From Caenorhabditis remanei (taxonomy: Eukaryota > Nematoda > Chromadorea > Rhabditida > Rhabditidae), in assembly GCF_010183535.1 (NCBI RefSeq), contig NC_071329.1, positions 4,712,001-4,776,000 of the forward strand: 64,000 bases of DNA, written 5' to 3'. This document shows positions 34,274 through 45,960 of this stretch, piece after piece. The notes under the pieces were generated by a model that searched no databases, had not been told where the DNA came from, and saw only the letters and a list, made by a program, of their open reading frames with translations. The translations under genes were made by a program, and so were the position numbers. Numbering within the stretch: the stretch's first letter is position 1; each line of letters begins with the position of its first letter.

Positions 34274-37200
34274 CACATACGCGGCGCATCCTTCCAGCAC
34301 TTTCAGCACTTTGAATCCGGCTCCGCCCACTTTTTCGACGCTATCCGCCAGATTTTTGTGTTTGAGCGCTTCGAGAGCACTGGAGACCGACTCGCTGAGA
34401 TGGCTTCGCGTTGTGACGACCACTTTTTGAGCGTTTTCTGAAAAAAACGAGGATTTCAGGGGAAATTTCGGAAAATAGGCCACGCCCACAATTGCAACAT
34501 TGCCGCACGCTTTTAGTTGAGCTCCAAAATTCCTTTGAGTTTAAAAAAAAATTTCTGGCATTTTCAGGTAAGAGAGCCCTCAAAATAGCAAAAACATTTC
34601 GATTTTGTAATTAAGCTCCGCCCATTTTCGCAACGTTTTTTTTCGGTTTTTTTTGAGATTTAGATTTTTAAAGTTTTTTGTCTCGAAACCGACAGAAATC
34701 CCTTGCAGGATCGTAGTTTAGCTCCGCCCACTTTTAGAATTTTCGGGAAGTAGACCACGCCCACACTTGCAGTTTTGCCGCACGCTTATAGTTGAGCTCC
34801 GCGCCAGTTTTTTGCAAGTTTGCCGCATATTTTACTTTTTTTTTTGAAATTTCAGACGTTTCCTGGAGACAGAACCTTCAAAATAGTCAGACATTTCGAT
34901 TTGTAATTAGGCTCCGTCCATTTTCGCAATTTTGCCGCACAGTTCATTTATAGAGTAAAAATCGGCAAAATATATTTCAACTTTTAAAAATTCCTAAACC
35001 ACGCCCCTATGGCAGCAATTTTCATTTCAAACCATGCACTAAAATTGCAAAATATGGGCGTGGCCTCCTTACACCACTCAATTTGACTTCTCGCGTGTTT
35101 TCGACGTAATTTGCATGAAATCATCGCGCCTTTTCGTTTACGGTCAGATGACGCCACCCCTCGCCTAAAATAGTGATTTGATCTGGACGGTGCGGGAATA
35201 AAAATGATATCATTAAGCATGATGATATCGTTATCCAATTAGATATCGTCATGGATCAAAAACTAAAAATTTTTAGTCCAGAATGTTCAAAAACTCAGTT
35301 TTTTGCTTATTTTTAGCAAGTGCGCTCTACTGATAGCGCAGTTGTGTACTTCACGAGGACAACAATACAGATTTTTAAAATGTATTTTTTTTGTCCACAA
35401 GGACTACACAACGATATTGTCAATAGAGCGCGTTTGCTACTTTCGACGGTTTTCAGGGAATTTCTACCGATTTTCAGCTTATTTTGCCAAATCAACTCGA
35501 TTTTTCTGTTGTCCGCGAGGACTACACAACTATGTTATCAGCAGAGCGCGTTTGCGGTTTTCCCTGTTTCAGTCGATTTGAAGCAATTTCGAGAGAATTC
35601 AGCTAATTTTAAACCTATTTTAAGCGATTTTAAGCCGATTTTCAGACAAATTCGGTTATTTTCAACCAATTTCAGCAGAATTTGAGCGTATTTTTGTTAG
35701 CTTTCATCGATTTTGACCGATTTTAACAGATTTTTAGCGTATTTGGCAAATCAACTCGATTTTATAGTTGATCGCGAGGACTAAACAACTGTTATCAGTG
35801 GAGCGCGTTTGTCATGCTTACCATTTTTCAGAAGATTTTTAGCGATTTCGAGCGATTTCAGCCAATTTTCAAACGATTTCAGCTAATTTTCACAGATTTT
35901 AAGCCAATTTTAGTCGATTTTTAGACAAAATTGACCATTTTCAACAATTCAAACCGATTTTAAGCAATATAAACTGATTTTAATCAATTTTCAACAGATT
36001 TTAGTTGATTTTCAGCCGATTTTCAGACAAAATTGACTATTTCAAGCGAATTTCATGCCTATGTTGAATAATTTTTCACCATTTTTTGCATTTTCAGCTC
36101 CCTTACCAGTACCCAGAACCAACCCATAGCAGGAACGACGATGTTATCAGTAGAGCGCGTTTGCGGTTTTATTCTTCAGCGATTTATAGCAATTTCGAGC
36201 GATTTTAGCCAGTTTTCAGCCGATTTTAGTCGGTTTTTAGCATATTTTTGTGATTTTCGACAAGTTTCCATCTTCCTTACCAGTAGCCGGAACCAATCCA
36301 TGCACCCCACACCCTCTAATCGCCCAAACAGTTCTTCCGCTCGTCGAATGATACGGTTGATGAATAATTCCAGCAACCGGACGTCCCTTATAGGCGATTC
36401 CGATGAGAACGGTGACCTGTTCCAACAACGCGAGATTCTTATTCTTGACGGCGAGTGCCACTTCAGAAGTTCCGTCAAGTGGATCAACCCAAACGACCAC
36501 TTCGTTCTCTTTAATTTCTTTCAACTCATTGCTCATAAGACGGTCGGTAAAGAGCACGTCTTCATTGAATCCCATTTCGAGCTCCGGGCACGCCGTGGTG
36601 TCTTCCTGGAAATTGAAAAAAAGAACAATTTTTTTTTCAAAAATTCAAAAAATTTCACATAACAAACGCGCTCTACCGCACTTGCGTAGTTTTGTTCGAA
36701 AGAGCGCGTTTTTTTTTTACTGAAAAATCGGCAAAAAGTCTGAAAATTTCAGAAAAAAACGATTTTCTATCAATTTACGAGAAAAAAACTCAAAACTTTA
36801 TCGTTTTTCTGCTGTTTTTGACTGAAAAAAGAGAAAACCGTGGTACTGTCGAAAAAATAAAGTTTCGACAAGGATTTCAAAAAAAAATTTCGCGGGCTGG
36901 AACAAGCAAGCGCATAAAGTTCTGGGCGGAGCTTAAATCTGCAAGCGGCGCGGTTCTTAATTTGAAAAAAACAACTGAAATTAGAAATGCGGCGATTGCA
37001 GTTTAAGCTCCGCCCAGAACTTTATGCGCTTGCGTGTTCCAGCCCGCGAAATTTTTTTTTGAAATCCTTGTCGAAACTTTATTTTTTCGACAGTATTTAT
37101 CCGAATTTTCTGAAAAATTCAAGAAAATGAAAAAAAATCGATTTTAGAGAAAAAAACTCAAAAAAAATCTGAAAATTCCAGGAAAAATTCCAGAAAACAG

Positions 37201-40200
37201 GCGATTTTACATCAACTTTCGAGAAAAAAACTCCAATTTTTTGTTTTCTCGCAAATGTTTTTAATGAAAATTGGGAAAACTAAGGTTTTTACCCAAATTT
37301 TCTTAAAAATAAGACCAAAAATCTGAAAATTTCAGAAAAAGCGGGTTTGCATCGATTTTTCGAGAAAAAAATTCGAAATTTCAAATAATTTCACAAACAA
37401 ATCGCGCTCTGCCGCACTTGCGCAACTCTCAGCGCGCATCCCGTGTAAATTCGCAATAGAGCGCATTTCCTCTCTTACCTCTTCGCCGATAATCGTGATA
37501 TTCTGAAAATTCTTCTGCAGAGACTGAACGATACAGTATTGCGCACGACGATCCGCCTCGGTTTGTGGATCGTATCCGGTACCCGATTGTTCTGATTTAT
37601 CGATTATTTTGAGATCACCGCCGGCCATTACATTCTGGAAAAATTGGAGTGAAAATTTTGGATTTTTCACGATTTTCAATTAAAATTTGTACTAGCACGG
37701 TACACTTCTTCCAACTGGGCTAATTCTCATATGCTATGGGATCATTTGCTATAACTCAAAATGCTATTTTTGCTCAGTTGCTATATAGTCTCTTTTGCTA
37801 TATGAAGTGCCTCTTCTGCTATTTTGGCTCATCTGCTATGGAAATGGGGTTCCTTGCATGGCTCAAATGCTATCATCTGGCTCATATGCTATGGCCGAAC
37901 TCATATGCTATAAAATGCTCTTTTACTATGAAAATTAAAACCCGAATGGGTACTATTTTCCAAAGTCCAGAAAGAAGAGTAATCGGAAGCGAGGGACCTC
38001 AATATGATAATATGGTATCGGAATGAAGGCTCCAGTATGATTTCATAGCTATTAGGTAGATATACCAACAAGATAAGTTTTCATTCAGTTAGTGACAAAA
38101 CAAGAGGGAAATCTGGAAATTTCATCAGGTCAAGCAGAGATAGAAAAAAAGTCGGAAAATTCAGTAGTGAAATTGAGTTCAATATTCGATGAATTGGATA
38201 AAATATCGTTTCCTAACGTTTTTATTCACTTTTTCTCAGTAGGTCTGAAGTGCTCAGTATTTACTAAGAAGGTACAATTTTTGACATATCTCGAAATTTT
38301 TTCGACTTGCGTAAATGGACTATAGAAGACTTTTTAAAAACCTTTTTCTCTTGTTATAGTGCGCTTTGAATAACTTCATGACACTTTCTTTTCAATTCCG
38401 AACAGGCAATTTTTTCAAATGTTTGCTAATTTCTCTCATGTTTTGGCTGCCTGTGTATAAACGTTGAATACTCAGTCAACGCTCGCATTGCTGTTCTGTT
38501 GTCAGGGCAACAGCCAAAATTGACTAAAATTCGGACTATTTTTTAAAGAATTTCTCGCCAGTTGTTTCTGTCTTTCATTCGTAAGTTTATTTTTCTAGCC
38601 GGTTTTTGCATTTATATAGTTTAGACATTGTCAGCAAAATTTGCATCATGCGTGCTCAGTTACTAAATTTTGCTCATTTGCTATGCCCGTTGGCCTAAGA
38701 TTGAACGTAACGCATGTTTTAATGGATATTTTAGGATGTAAAAGTGTAATTTAATACACTTTTTCCTTATTCACGAGCGTCGAGAAACTTTTTTTTACAA
38801 ATCTCAGTTTACCGTTGGTCTAACAGCGTTTTTTTCCCTTTTTTGCACTTATCGACATGCTTTTGTGGAAAAATTGTCAAAAAATGGGGGAGAAATGTAG
38901 AAAAATGGGAGAGAAACATGTAAAAAAAACATTTTTCACCGTTCGTGCAAAAATGCATTAAAATACTCTTTTACATGACCTGAATAACCCCATTAGCTGT
39001 TTTTATTAATTTCCTAACTGTTATCAGTACATTTTTTCGATTTTTCGGGTTTTTAGGCGAACAAAAAAAAGTTTTCGGGTATTTTTTAGGCGACCGAAAA
39101 AAAAATTATTTTCTTTTTACTAGAGGTCCGTTTGATTAACAAAAAACATGAAAAAGTCCTAAAATATCCATTAAAACATGCGTTACGTTCAATTTTAGGC
39201 CAACGGGCATAGCAAATGAGCAAAATTTAGTTACTGAGCACGCATGATGCAAATTTTGCTGACAATGTCTAAACTATATAAATGCAAAAACCGGCTAGAA
39301 AAATAAACTTACGAATGAAAGACAGAAACAACTGGCGAGAAATTCTTTAAAAAATAGTCCGAATTTTAGTCAATTTTGGCTGTTGCCCTGACAACAGAAC
39401 AGCAATGCGAGCGTTGACTGAGTATTCAACGTTTATACACAGGCAGCCAAAACATGAGAGAAATTAGCAAACATTTGAAAAAATTGCCTGTTCGGAATTG
39501 AAAAGAAAGTGTCATGAAGTTATTCAAAGCGCACTATAACAAGAGAAAAAGGTTTTTAAAAAGTCTTCTATAGTCCATTTACGCAAGTCGAAAAAATTTC
39601 GAGATATGTCAAAAATTGTACCTTCTTAGTAAATACTGAGCACTTCAGACCTACTGAGAAAAAGTGAATAAAAACGTTAGGAAACGATATTTTATCCAAT
39701 TCATCGAATATTGAACTCAATTTCACTACTGAATTTTCCGACTTTTTTTCTATCTCTGCTTGACCTGATGAAATTTCCAGATTTCCCTCTTGTTTTGTCA
39801 CTAACTGAATGAAAACTTATCTTGTTGGTATATCTACCTAATAGCTATGAAATCATACTGGAGCCTTCATTCCGATACCATATTATCATATTGAGGTCCC
39901 TCGCTTCCGATTACTCTTCTTTCTGGACTTTGGAAAATAGTACCCATTCGGGTTTTAATTTTCATAGTAAAAGAGCATTTTATAGCATATGAGTTCGGCC
40001 ATAGCATATGAGCCAGATGATAGCATTTGAGCCATGCAAGGAACCCCATTTCCATAGCAGATGAGCCAAAATAGCAGAAGAGGCACTTCATATAGCAAAA
40101 GAGACTATATAGCAACTGAGCAAAAATAGCATTTTGAGTTATAGCAAATGATCCCATAGCATATGAGAATTAGCCTTCCAACTGCGCTCTACCAAAACCG

Positions 40201-41372
40201 AAGAAAATAGTATGCGAAATTGAGAGACACAGAGAAAAAGAGACATTATTCAAAGGCATTTCGGTGGAGCGCAGTAGTAAGAACTGTGCCGAGCTGATAA
40301 TCAAAATTTGTGACTGAAATTTGAAAAAAGCACCTTTTTGAAAATTTCTAGACTGTCTGTATGTCCGGATGTCCGGATGTCCGACGACACAACTTTAAGC
40401 CATTTTTGCCAGTTTTTAACCAATTTTTGTTGGAAATTTTTTGTTTTTGATGTTGAAAATGTCAAAAATCTCGATTTTTGTGAGTTTTTTCCTGTCAGTT
40501 ACAGCGAAAATCGTTTAAAATTCGAAAATTTAAGCTAATATTCGTTTTTTAAATGTTTTTGGTGAACTTTGAGCAATTTTTGCTGGAAAAAACGTGGAAA
40601 ATTCGTCGGAAATCGCTAGAAATGTCTTCGACGATTTTTTGTATTTTTTTTTTGGTTTAGAACTAAAAATTGGCACGAAATTGTTATTTTTCCTGTTATT
40701 TTGTCAGAAAGTAGTGAAAAAATGCAAAAAATAAATTTTTGACCAATTTAAACAAATTTGTGATCGAAAAATTAAAATTTTGACTATAAAAAAGTTGAAA
40801 ATCACGATTTTTCAAAGTATTTTGTCTAAAAATCAGGAAAAAATTGGTGAAAAAAATTCGGTCGAAATCTGGTTTTTTTTTAGTTTTGGGTATTTTTGAA
40901 TGATTTTTCAACGAAATTTTGGCTGAAAAAAGCAATTTGGCCAAGAAATTCGATTTTTTCAGAAAAAAAATTGAAAAATCGAGAAAAATCTGTAAATTTC
41001 GAAAACGAAAAAAAAAATCTGTAAATTTCGAAAAAACTGGTTGTCCATGATTTTTGAGAGTTTTTTTGTGTTTTTTCCAGCTAATAAAGGTTATAATTTC
41101 TATTAAATGAACTTCTGGAGCCATTTTTGAATTAAAAGACGAAAAAAAAAGTTCTTCAAAAATCTAAATTTTCAGCGGAATTTAGGGGATTTTCAGTCAT
41201 TTTTCTCGAGTATTTCTACTTTTTTACAGTTCTTCTCAATTTTTATCACATAAAAATAATTAAAACCCACTTTTATAATGCCTCCGGCGGCTTCCGACAC
41301 CCGAATCGACGAGGCGACAAGACGCGTGAGGAAGCTCGCTTTGTTGAACATTTCCACTTGTGACGCACTCAT
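34037..41372 (-). CDS. tag-231: 3'(2'),5'-bisphosphate nucleotidase (BPNT1 homolog, 4 exons)
   Basis: Exons are 41372-41271, 37634-37479, 36605-36281 and 34437-34037; they join in phase to 327 residues (human BPNT1 has 308). The protein has the Mg/Li-dependent inositol-phosphatase signature: IGEE at 83-86, DPLDGT at 127-132, and WDTCA at 258-262. VGGAGFKVLK and the final GVLATAPW region match BPNT1 rather than inositol monophosphatase. It should hydrolyse PAP (and PAPS) to AMP, removing the inhibitory by-product of sulfation in the cytosol; this family is lithium-sensitive. Exon 1 (MSASQVEM...LTRLVASSIRVSEAAGGI) lies 3.6 kb upstream of exon 2 because intron 1 holds the foldback element at 37718-40174. 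Introns 2 and 3 are repeat-filled. I recall the C. elegans ortholog as tag-231 (ZK430.2); the family call is much surer than that symbol. Confidence 0.9.
34470..35070. repeat. GGCTCCGCCC / TTGCCGCAC dispersed repeats in BPNT1 intron 3
   Basis: Words TTAGCTCCGCCCA, CCACGCCCACA, TTGCCGCACG and CAAAATAG recur every 100-150 bases. They are the same family as 26220-26645 and 42880-43470. No gene. Confidence 0.6.
35315..35438. mobile_element. Small palindromic MITE, AGCAAACGCGCTCTA family
   Basis: Left AGCAAGTGCGCTCTACTGAT and right TCAATAGAGCGCGTTTGCT are inverted counterparts; GTTGTGTACTTCACGAGGAC pairs with TTGTCCACAAGGACTACACA. It is 124 bases in BPNT1 intron 3 and related to 26008-26159. Confidence 0.65.
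36844..37095. mobile_element. 252-bp MITE with ~100-bp near-perfect arms
   Basis: It begins TACTGTCGAAAAAATAAAG and ends with the reverse complement. The arms pair for about 100 bases including TTCGCGGGCTGGAACA and GCGCATAAAGTTCTGGGCGG. Ends at TA suggest a TA target, as in Tc1/mariner-type MITEs. It lies in BPNT1 intron 2. Confidence 0.75.
37718..40174. mobile_element. 2.46-kb MULE-like foldback element with 1-kb near-identical arms
   Basis: The left arm (37719-38735) and right arm (39157-40174) are reverse complements of about 1017 bases. They encode identical accidental frames of 96 and 77 codons, and I noticed only one mismatch near the inner end. Termini are GCTAATTCTCATATGC. The flanks carry a 10-base direct repeat CTTCCAACTG at 37708-37717 and 40175-40184. 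Very long inverted repeats with a 9-11-base duplication are typical of Mutator-like elements. The roughly 420-base centre has no clear protein. The outer 250 bases of each arm are rich in the word TTGCTAT/ATGCTAT, spaced 10-25 bases. It is inserted in BPNT1 intron 1. Confidence 0.85.
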
Positions 41373-43544
41373 TGAATCCCTCGTTTTCTCTCTTTTTTTC
41401 CCTTTTTTTTGATCTCCGCCCTCTTTTTCTCTAGAAGAAGATCTCTTTTCTAATCACTTTTTATTCGAGGCGAGAGAGTATGGAAGATGAAGAGAGTGCA
41501 GAGAAACAGAGAAAGTGATTGCGTACAATGCATGAAATCTGACGACATAATTTGGTGCAGCGTGGATTCAGGGGGAATCCTTCTGATGAAGACGTGGCGT
41601 GGAGTTAGAAGTGAAAAAGTGGGAAAAATAATAAAAAAGACTCCGCCCACGTTGAAGTCATGCCCCTTTTCCAAATGTTGCCAGTAAAATTTGTTAAATT
41701 CGGTTTTGTGTTTTTTTTTGCCAAAAAAACGGTTGAGGTCATATTTTTTGGTCTTTTTGAAAGTTTTTCTTATGAAAAATTGAATACTTTCGACCAAAAA
41801 TGGTCCTTTTTGACAACTTTTGCTCGAAAATTAATTTTTTCCAATTTCAAAATTAATTTTAAAATCAAAAATGTTGAAATTTTCAGTCAAGAGCTCAGCT
41901 ATAAAACAAAAGCGGGCTCAAAATTTACAACTTTTAGCATAAAATCCCAAAAAAATCAATAAAAACTCCACTTTTCCTCTAATGAATTTTTTTTCGGCAA
42001 AGTTTTTCTCAATTTTTGAAAAAAAAACTTATAGTCCAAATTCCTACAACCTTTTATTACTTTCAACAAAACAAAACTTGCTTAAGCAGCCACCTATTTT
42101 ATGCATAACATTTTCAAAAATCGATTTAAAAACCATGTTTTTGCTAATCCACGCGGCGGAGTTGCAAGGTGGGCGTGGCCTACTCACAACTTGTCAGAGA
42201 GCTGCAAGTGCGCCCTGTGGGATTCAGCGAGAAATTTTGGAGCGAAATTGAATACTTGAAACATCACAAACTTAAAAAATCGATTTTCGCCACATGTAAA
42301 ACTCGTGAATTTCAAAGAGAATTGTGGTTCTCGCCGTGAAAATATTGTCTCAATTTTTCAGTGATTTTTCCCTAAAGTGGAACACCGAAGAATAAGAAAA
42401 CGAACGAAAAATAGAAATGATGACTACTGAAAAAGGAAAAATGTGGTGAAGGGGGTGTTGGGGGAGAGAGAAAGAGACAAGAAGAGATAGAGAAAAAGAC
42501 AGAAATAGATTATATCTTTCTGTCCGCTATGAGACGTGGAAACTACCTATTAGACGGGGTGGAATGCGTAGGCGCCTTTTGCATTTAATTATGGGGGAAT
42601 GGTTGGGTGATCAGAGATTATCGAGCATTTTGCAAATTTTTGGTAACTTTGGGATAAATGTGAAAATTTTCGGAATGTCTGTTTGGAAATATTACCCACT
42701 CGTACAAAGTTCGGCCCGGGGACGAAGTGTGAAGCTCGTTGAGGAATTTCGATTTACGTCGGCGCTCTACCGTACTTTACCCATAAAATAGTTTTAAAAG
42801 GTACGGTAGTCGCAACGAGACCCACACATTGTCCTCGGGGCGAACAACTTTCAGCGAGATGTCAGCCACCGGCGAAAAAAGTGCAAGAATGGGCGGAGCT
42901 CAACTACAAAATCGAAATTTTTGGCTATTTTGAAGGTTCTGTTACCTAAAACGTCAGAAATTTCAAAAAAAAATCAAATATGCGGCAAAATTGCAAAAAG
43001 GGGTGTGGTCTAACAGTGGGCGGAGCCTAATTACCATTTTGAGCGAACTTATGTTGATTTTTTGAACAAAAACGTCAAAAAATTTCCAAAAATACCAAAA
43101 AATCATAAACCGTGCGGCGAAGTTGCAGAAAGGGGCGTGGTCTAAAAGTGGGCGGAGCTAAACTATGATTCTGCAGGGATTTCTGTCGATTTCAAGGCAA
43201 AAACTTTTAAAAATCAAAATCTCAGAAAATACCGGAAAAACGTGCGCGGTAGTTGCAAGAATGGGCGGAGCTCAACTACAAAATCGAAATTTTTGGCTAT
43301 TTTGAAGGTTCTGTTACCATAAAACGTCAGAAATTTCAAAAAAAAAATCAAATATGCGGCAAAATTGCAAAAAACTGGGGTGGAGGTCAACTAAAAATGA
43401 GAAAAAAATCAGGAGCTTTTGACGCTCGTAGAAACCGTGCGGCAAAATTGGAATTGTGGGCGTGGCGTATTTTCCGAAAATTCACAAAACCCTTGTTTTT
43501 TGAATCCACTTCTTTATTCAAAAATTACTGTTACACCACAGATT
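41373..43544. other. Intergenic region upstream of BPNT1 homolog
   Basis: It should hold the BPNT1 promoter, with a pyrimidine-rich stretch near 41385-41450. Farther right are a GA-rich run (42445-42510), a half copy of a GGTAGTCGCAACGAGACCCACA element (42740-42880), and the duplicated GGGCGGAGC repeats (42880-43470). Open frames here are short and lack recognisable homology. I see no gene. Confidence 0.6.
42880..43470. repeat. Recent tandem duplication of GGGCGGAGC-type repeat
   Basis: The block from GCAAGAATGGGCGGAGC to ATGCGGCAAAATTGC at 42883-43000 recurs almost identically at 43254-43372, with only small indels in A runs. The offset is about 371 bases. Between them lies the related GTGCGGCGAAGTTGC block. 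Confidence 0.75.
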
Positions 43545-45960
43545 TCAACAAATCGAGCAACACGGATTCTTTTTCTTCTTTTTCTTTTTTTCCACAACCA
43601 TCTTCTTCGTCTCCACAATCTTCTTCTCCGGCGTCGTCGTCACACTCATCGGTATCGGCTGGGGTACCTCTGCCGCTTTTCTTGGTTTCTCCTCCGAAAT
43701 GGTTTCTGAGGGTCTAGCTGGGGAGATAGTCGATTTTGGTATGGGAGATTTATGGGGCTCAACGGATTTCTTTGGAATTTCGGACTCCTCGGAGGTTTTG
43801 GAGGTTTCCGAGGTTTTAGATTTTTGGGATGATTTGGTGTTCTGGGATTTGGATTTGTCGGGGGTTTCAGGAGTAGGCACATCTGGCGTTTCAGAAGATT
43901 CCGAATTTTCTGACATCTGGAATATTCTTCGTACAGCAGGGTACCATGGTTTGTCCCTACGCCAGTCATCGTTCTCCACTGGTTTCTTCTTCACGTAAAG
44001 CTTCTTTGCCCTAGGATCCTTGTACCCCTCTCCAACTTTTTTAGTATAATGTTCAGGCATCTCACACCGACAATGTTTCCCCCACGCATCCTCAATCTCA
44101 GTCATCATGAGTTCCACCTTCAATCGCTCGTCTCCATCACTATCCGTTTCGAAAAACTCCTTTCGCTTCTCCATTTTCGCCTTCTGAACTTCTTCATCAG
44201 ACATCCCATCGAATTCTTCCAAATCCTTTGGAATAGTCTTATCCGCCATCACTCTCTCCCAGAAATCTAATTCATTGCTAGGCACGTATCCTTCCAAATC
44301 ATCATCTTTTTTGTAAATCCGATGGGTTCCAAATTTATTGGTACGGAGGACTTCACCCCAGCGAGTCCTACGTTTTTGGTCTTCTCGGATCTGGAACGAT
44401 TTGGTACTTCTGTGAGGTGGTAAACGTGCTCAGGCCAGAGCTGTTTTGGCCAGAAGACGTTAGAGCGCACTTCCCAAAGTTATGAATACTGTCAAAGAGC
44501 TCTCTGTGAACTCAGGGTCTAGGGTCTAGGGTCTAGGGTCTAGGGTCTAGGGTCTAGGGTCTAGGGTCTAGGGTCTAGGGTCTAGGGTCTAGGGTCTAGG
44601 GTCTAGGGTCTAGGGTCTAGGGTCTAGGGTCTAGGGTCTAGGGTCTAGGGTCTAGGGTCTAGGGTCTAGGGTCTAGGGTCTAGGGTCTAGGGTCTAGGGT
44701 CTAGGGTCTAGGGTCTAGGGTCTAGGGTCTAGGTCTAGGGTCTAGGGTCTAGGGTCTAGGGTCTAGTGTCTAGGGTCTAGGGTCTAGTGTCTAGGGTCTA
44801 GGGTCTAGTGTCTAGGGTCTAGGGTCTAGTGTCTAGGGTCTAGGGTCTAGGGTCTAGGGTCTAGGGTCTAGGGTCTAGGGTCTAGGGTCTAGGGTCTAGG
44901 GTCTAGGGTCTAGGGTCTAGGGTCTAGGGTCTAGGGTCTAGGGTCTAGGGTCTAGGGTCTAGGGTCTAGGGTCTAGGGTCTAGGGTCTAGGGTCTAGGGT
45001 CTAGGGTCTAGGGTCTAGGGTCTAGGGTCTAGGGTCTAGGGTCTAGGGTCTAGGGTCTAGGGTCTAGGGTCTAGGGTGTAGGGTCTAGGGTCTAGGGTCT
45101 AGGGTCTAGGGTCTAGGGTGAGACACAGACAGACACCGTGCTTACTGTGTTCTCACTATGTGCATCCTGCGTTCATTAACTAGTGCAAACTTCTAGTCGG
45201 TCAAACTACACTGGCTGAAACCCGCTGATCTGCGTCCTCACTGCGTAGCAACTCAAGCCTGATATGGAGCAGACTACTCACCTTCAAATATTTCTTCTTC
45301 AACTCTTGATACTTTTCCGTCTCCTCCACCAAATGCAACTGCTCCTCTCGTACCGCCCATTTCACATCTTTCCTTGTTTCAGCCCTATTTTTATGCATAA
45401 CCCTCAAGTACCCTTCAGGACGGTCACAATTGTAATAGATGTTCCCTTTGGATTCCTGGAAATTTAAAAAGTAGTGTTTCCTGATTCCTCTCGAACTTAA
45501 TTACCATTCGTGCTCTCATAACCTTCATCTCCTCCTCCATGTCCTCTTCCAAGCCACAATTTTTGTTACACGGCCCCCATTCGAATTCGGGGTACCTTCC
45601 ATTCTCATATCCAATCGTCAAACGACACGATTCTCCCGGTGCCAGCTCATAAAGACCGTACGCCGCAGAGAGGGTGTCCCCTTGTTGTCCCCATGGATTA
45701 GCCGTCTTGAAATCAACCAAAAAATAAAAGGAATCAAATTGACAATAGACATCTTGAGTGTCGTTCGTTGGATTCTTGATGGTCACTTCTAGCACACCTT
45801 CCGACGGAATTTCAAGACGTTTTGGACTGATTTCTAGGAGAAATGGGAGATCAAGGGAGGCTGGAATTGTTTTTAATGTTTTGCTAGGTCGTTTCAAAAC
45901 CGGTTGCTTACATTTCAAATACCTCAGTGTATTTCTGGCGTCTTTATATTTCTTGCGCAT
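43545..45960 (-). CDS. MSP-domain protein with lysine-rich CaaX-like C terminus (3 exons)
   Basis: Exons are 45960-45505, 45455-45282 and 44390-43545; they join in phase to 491 residues. Residues about 30-175 resemble a nematode major-sperm-protein fold: LEISPKRLEIPSEGVLEVTI, then GYENGRYPEF and IYYNCDRPEGYLRVMHKNR. A charged region follows with WERVMADK, DGMSDEEVQKAKMEKRKEF and a WGKHCRCEMP motif, then a Ser/Pro/Glu/Lys-rich linker. The end is a run of lysines and NPCCSIC. A polybasic run before Cys-aliphatic-aliphatic-X is the plan of prenylated membrane anchors; this is inference. The acceptor for exon 3 (TCGTTCCAG) is my choice because a stop codon lies upstream in frame. Intron 2 contains the TCTAGGG array. 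A 5'-truncated paralog lies at 137-727. Sperm or germline roles are typical of MSP-domain proteins but not shown here. Confidence 0.75.
44514..45118. repeat. (TCTAGGG)n heptamer satellite, about 86 copies
   Basis: About 605 bases consist of TCTAGGG units in one orientation. Variants are few: four TCTAGTG units spaced 21 bases near 44764-44830 (a local higher-order trimer), one shortened unit near 44731, and one GTAGGG variant near 45078. It lies wholly inside intron 2 of the MSP-domain gene. The unit differs from the nematode telomere repeat TTAGGC. Confidence 0.95.

Noticed and set aside
37736..40157. Two pairs of identical open frames (96 and 77 codons) on opposite strands
   Set aside because: They are mirror images produced by the foldback arms. 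Codon content is low-complexity and no transposase motif is seen.
44514..45118. Internal telomere or chromosome end
   Set aside because: The unit is not TTAGGC, and coding exons of one gene continue in phase on both sides.
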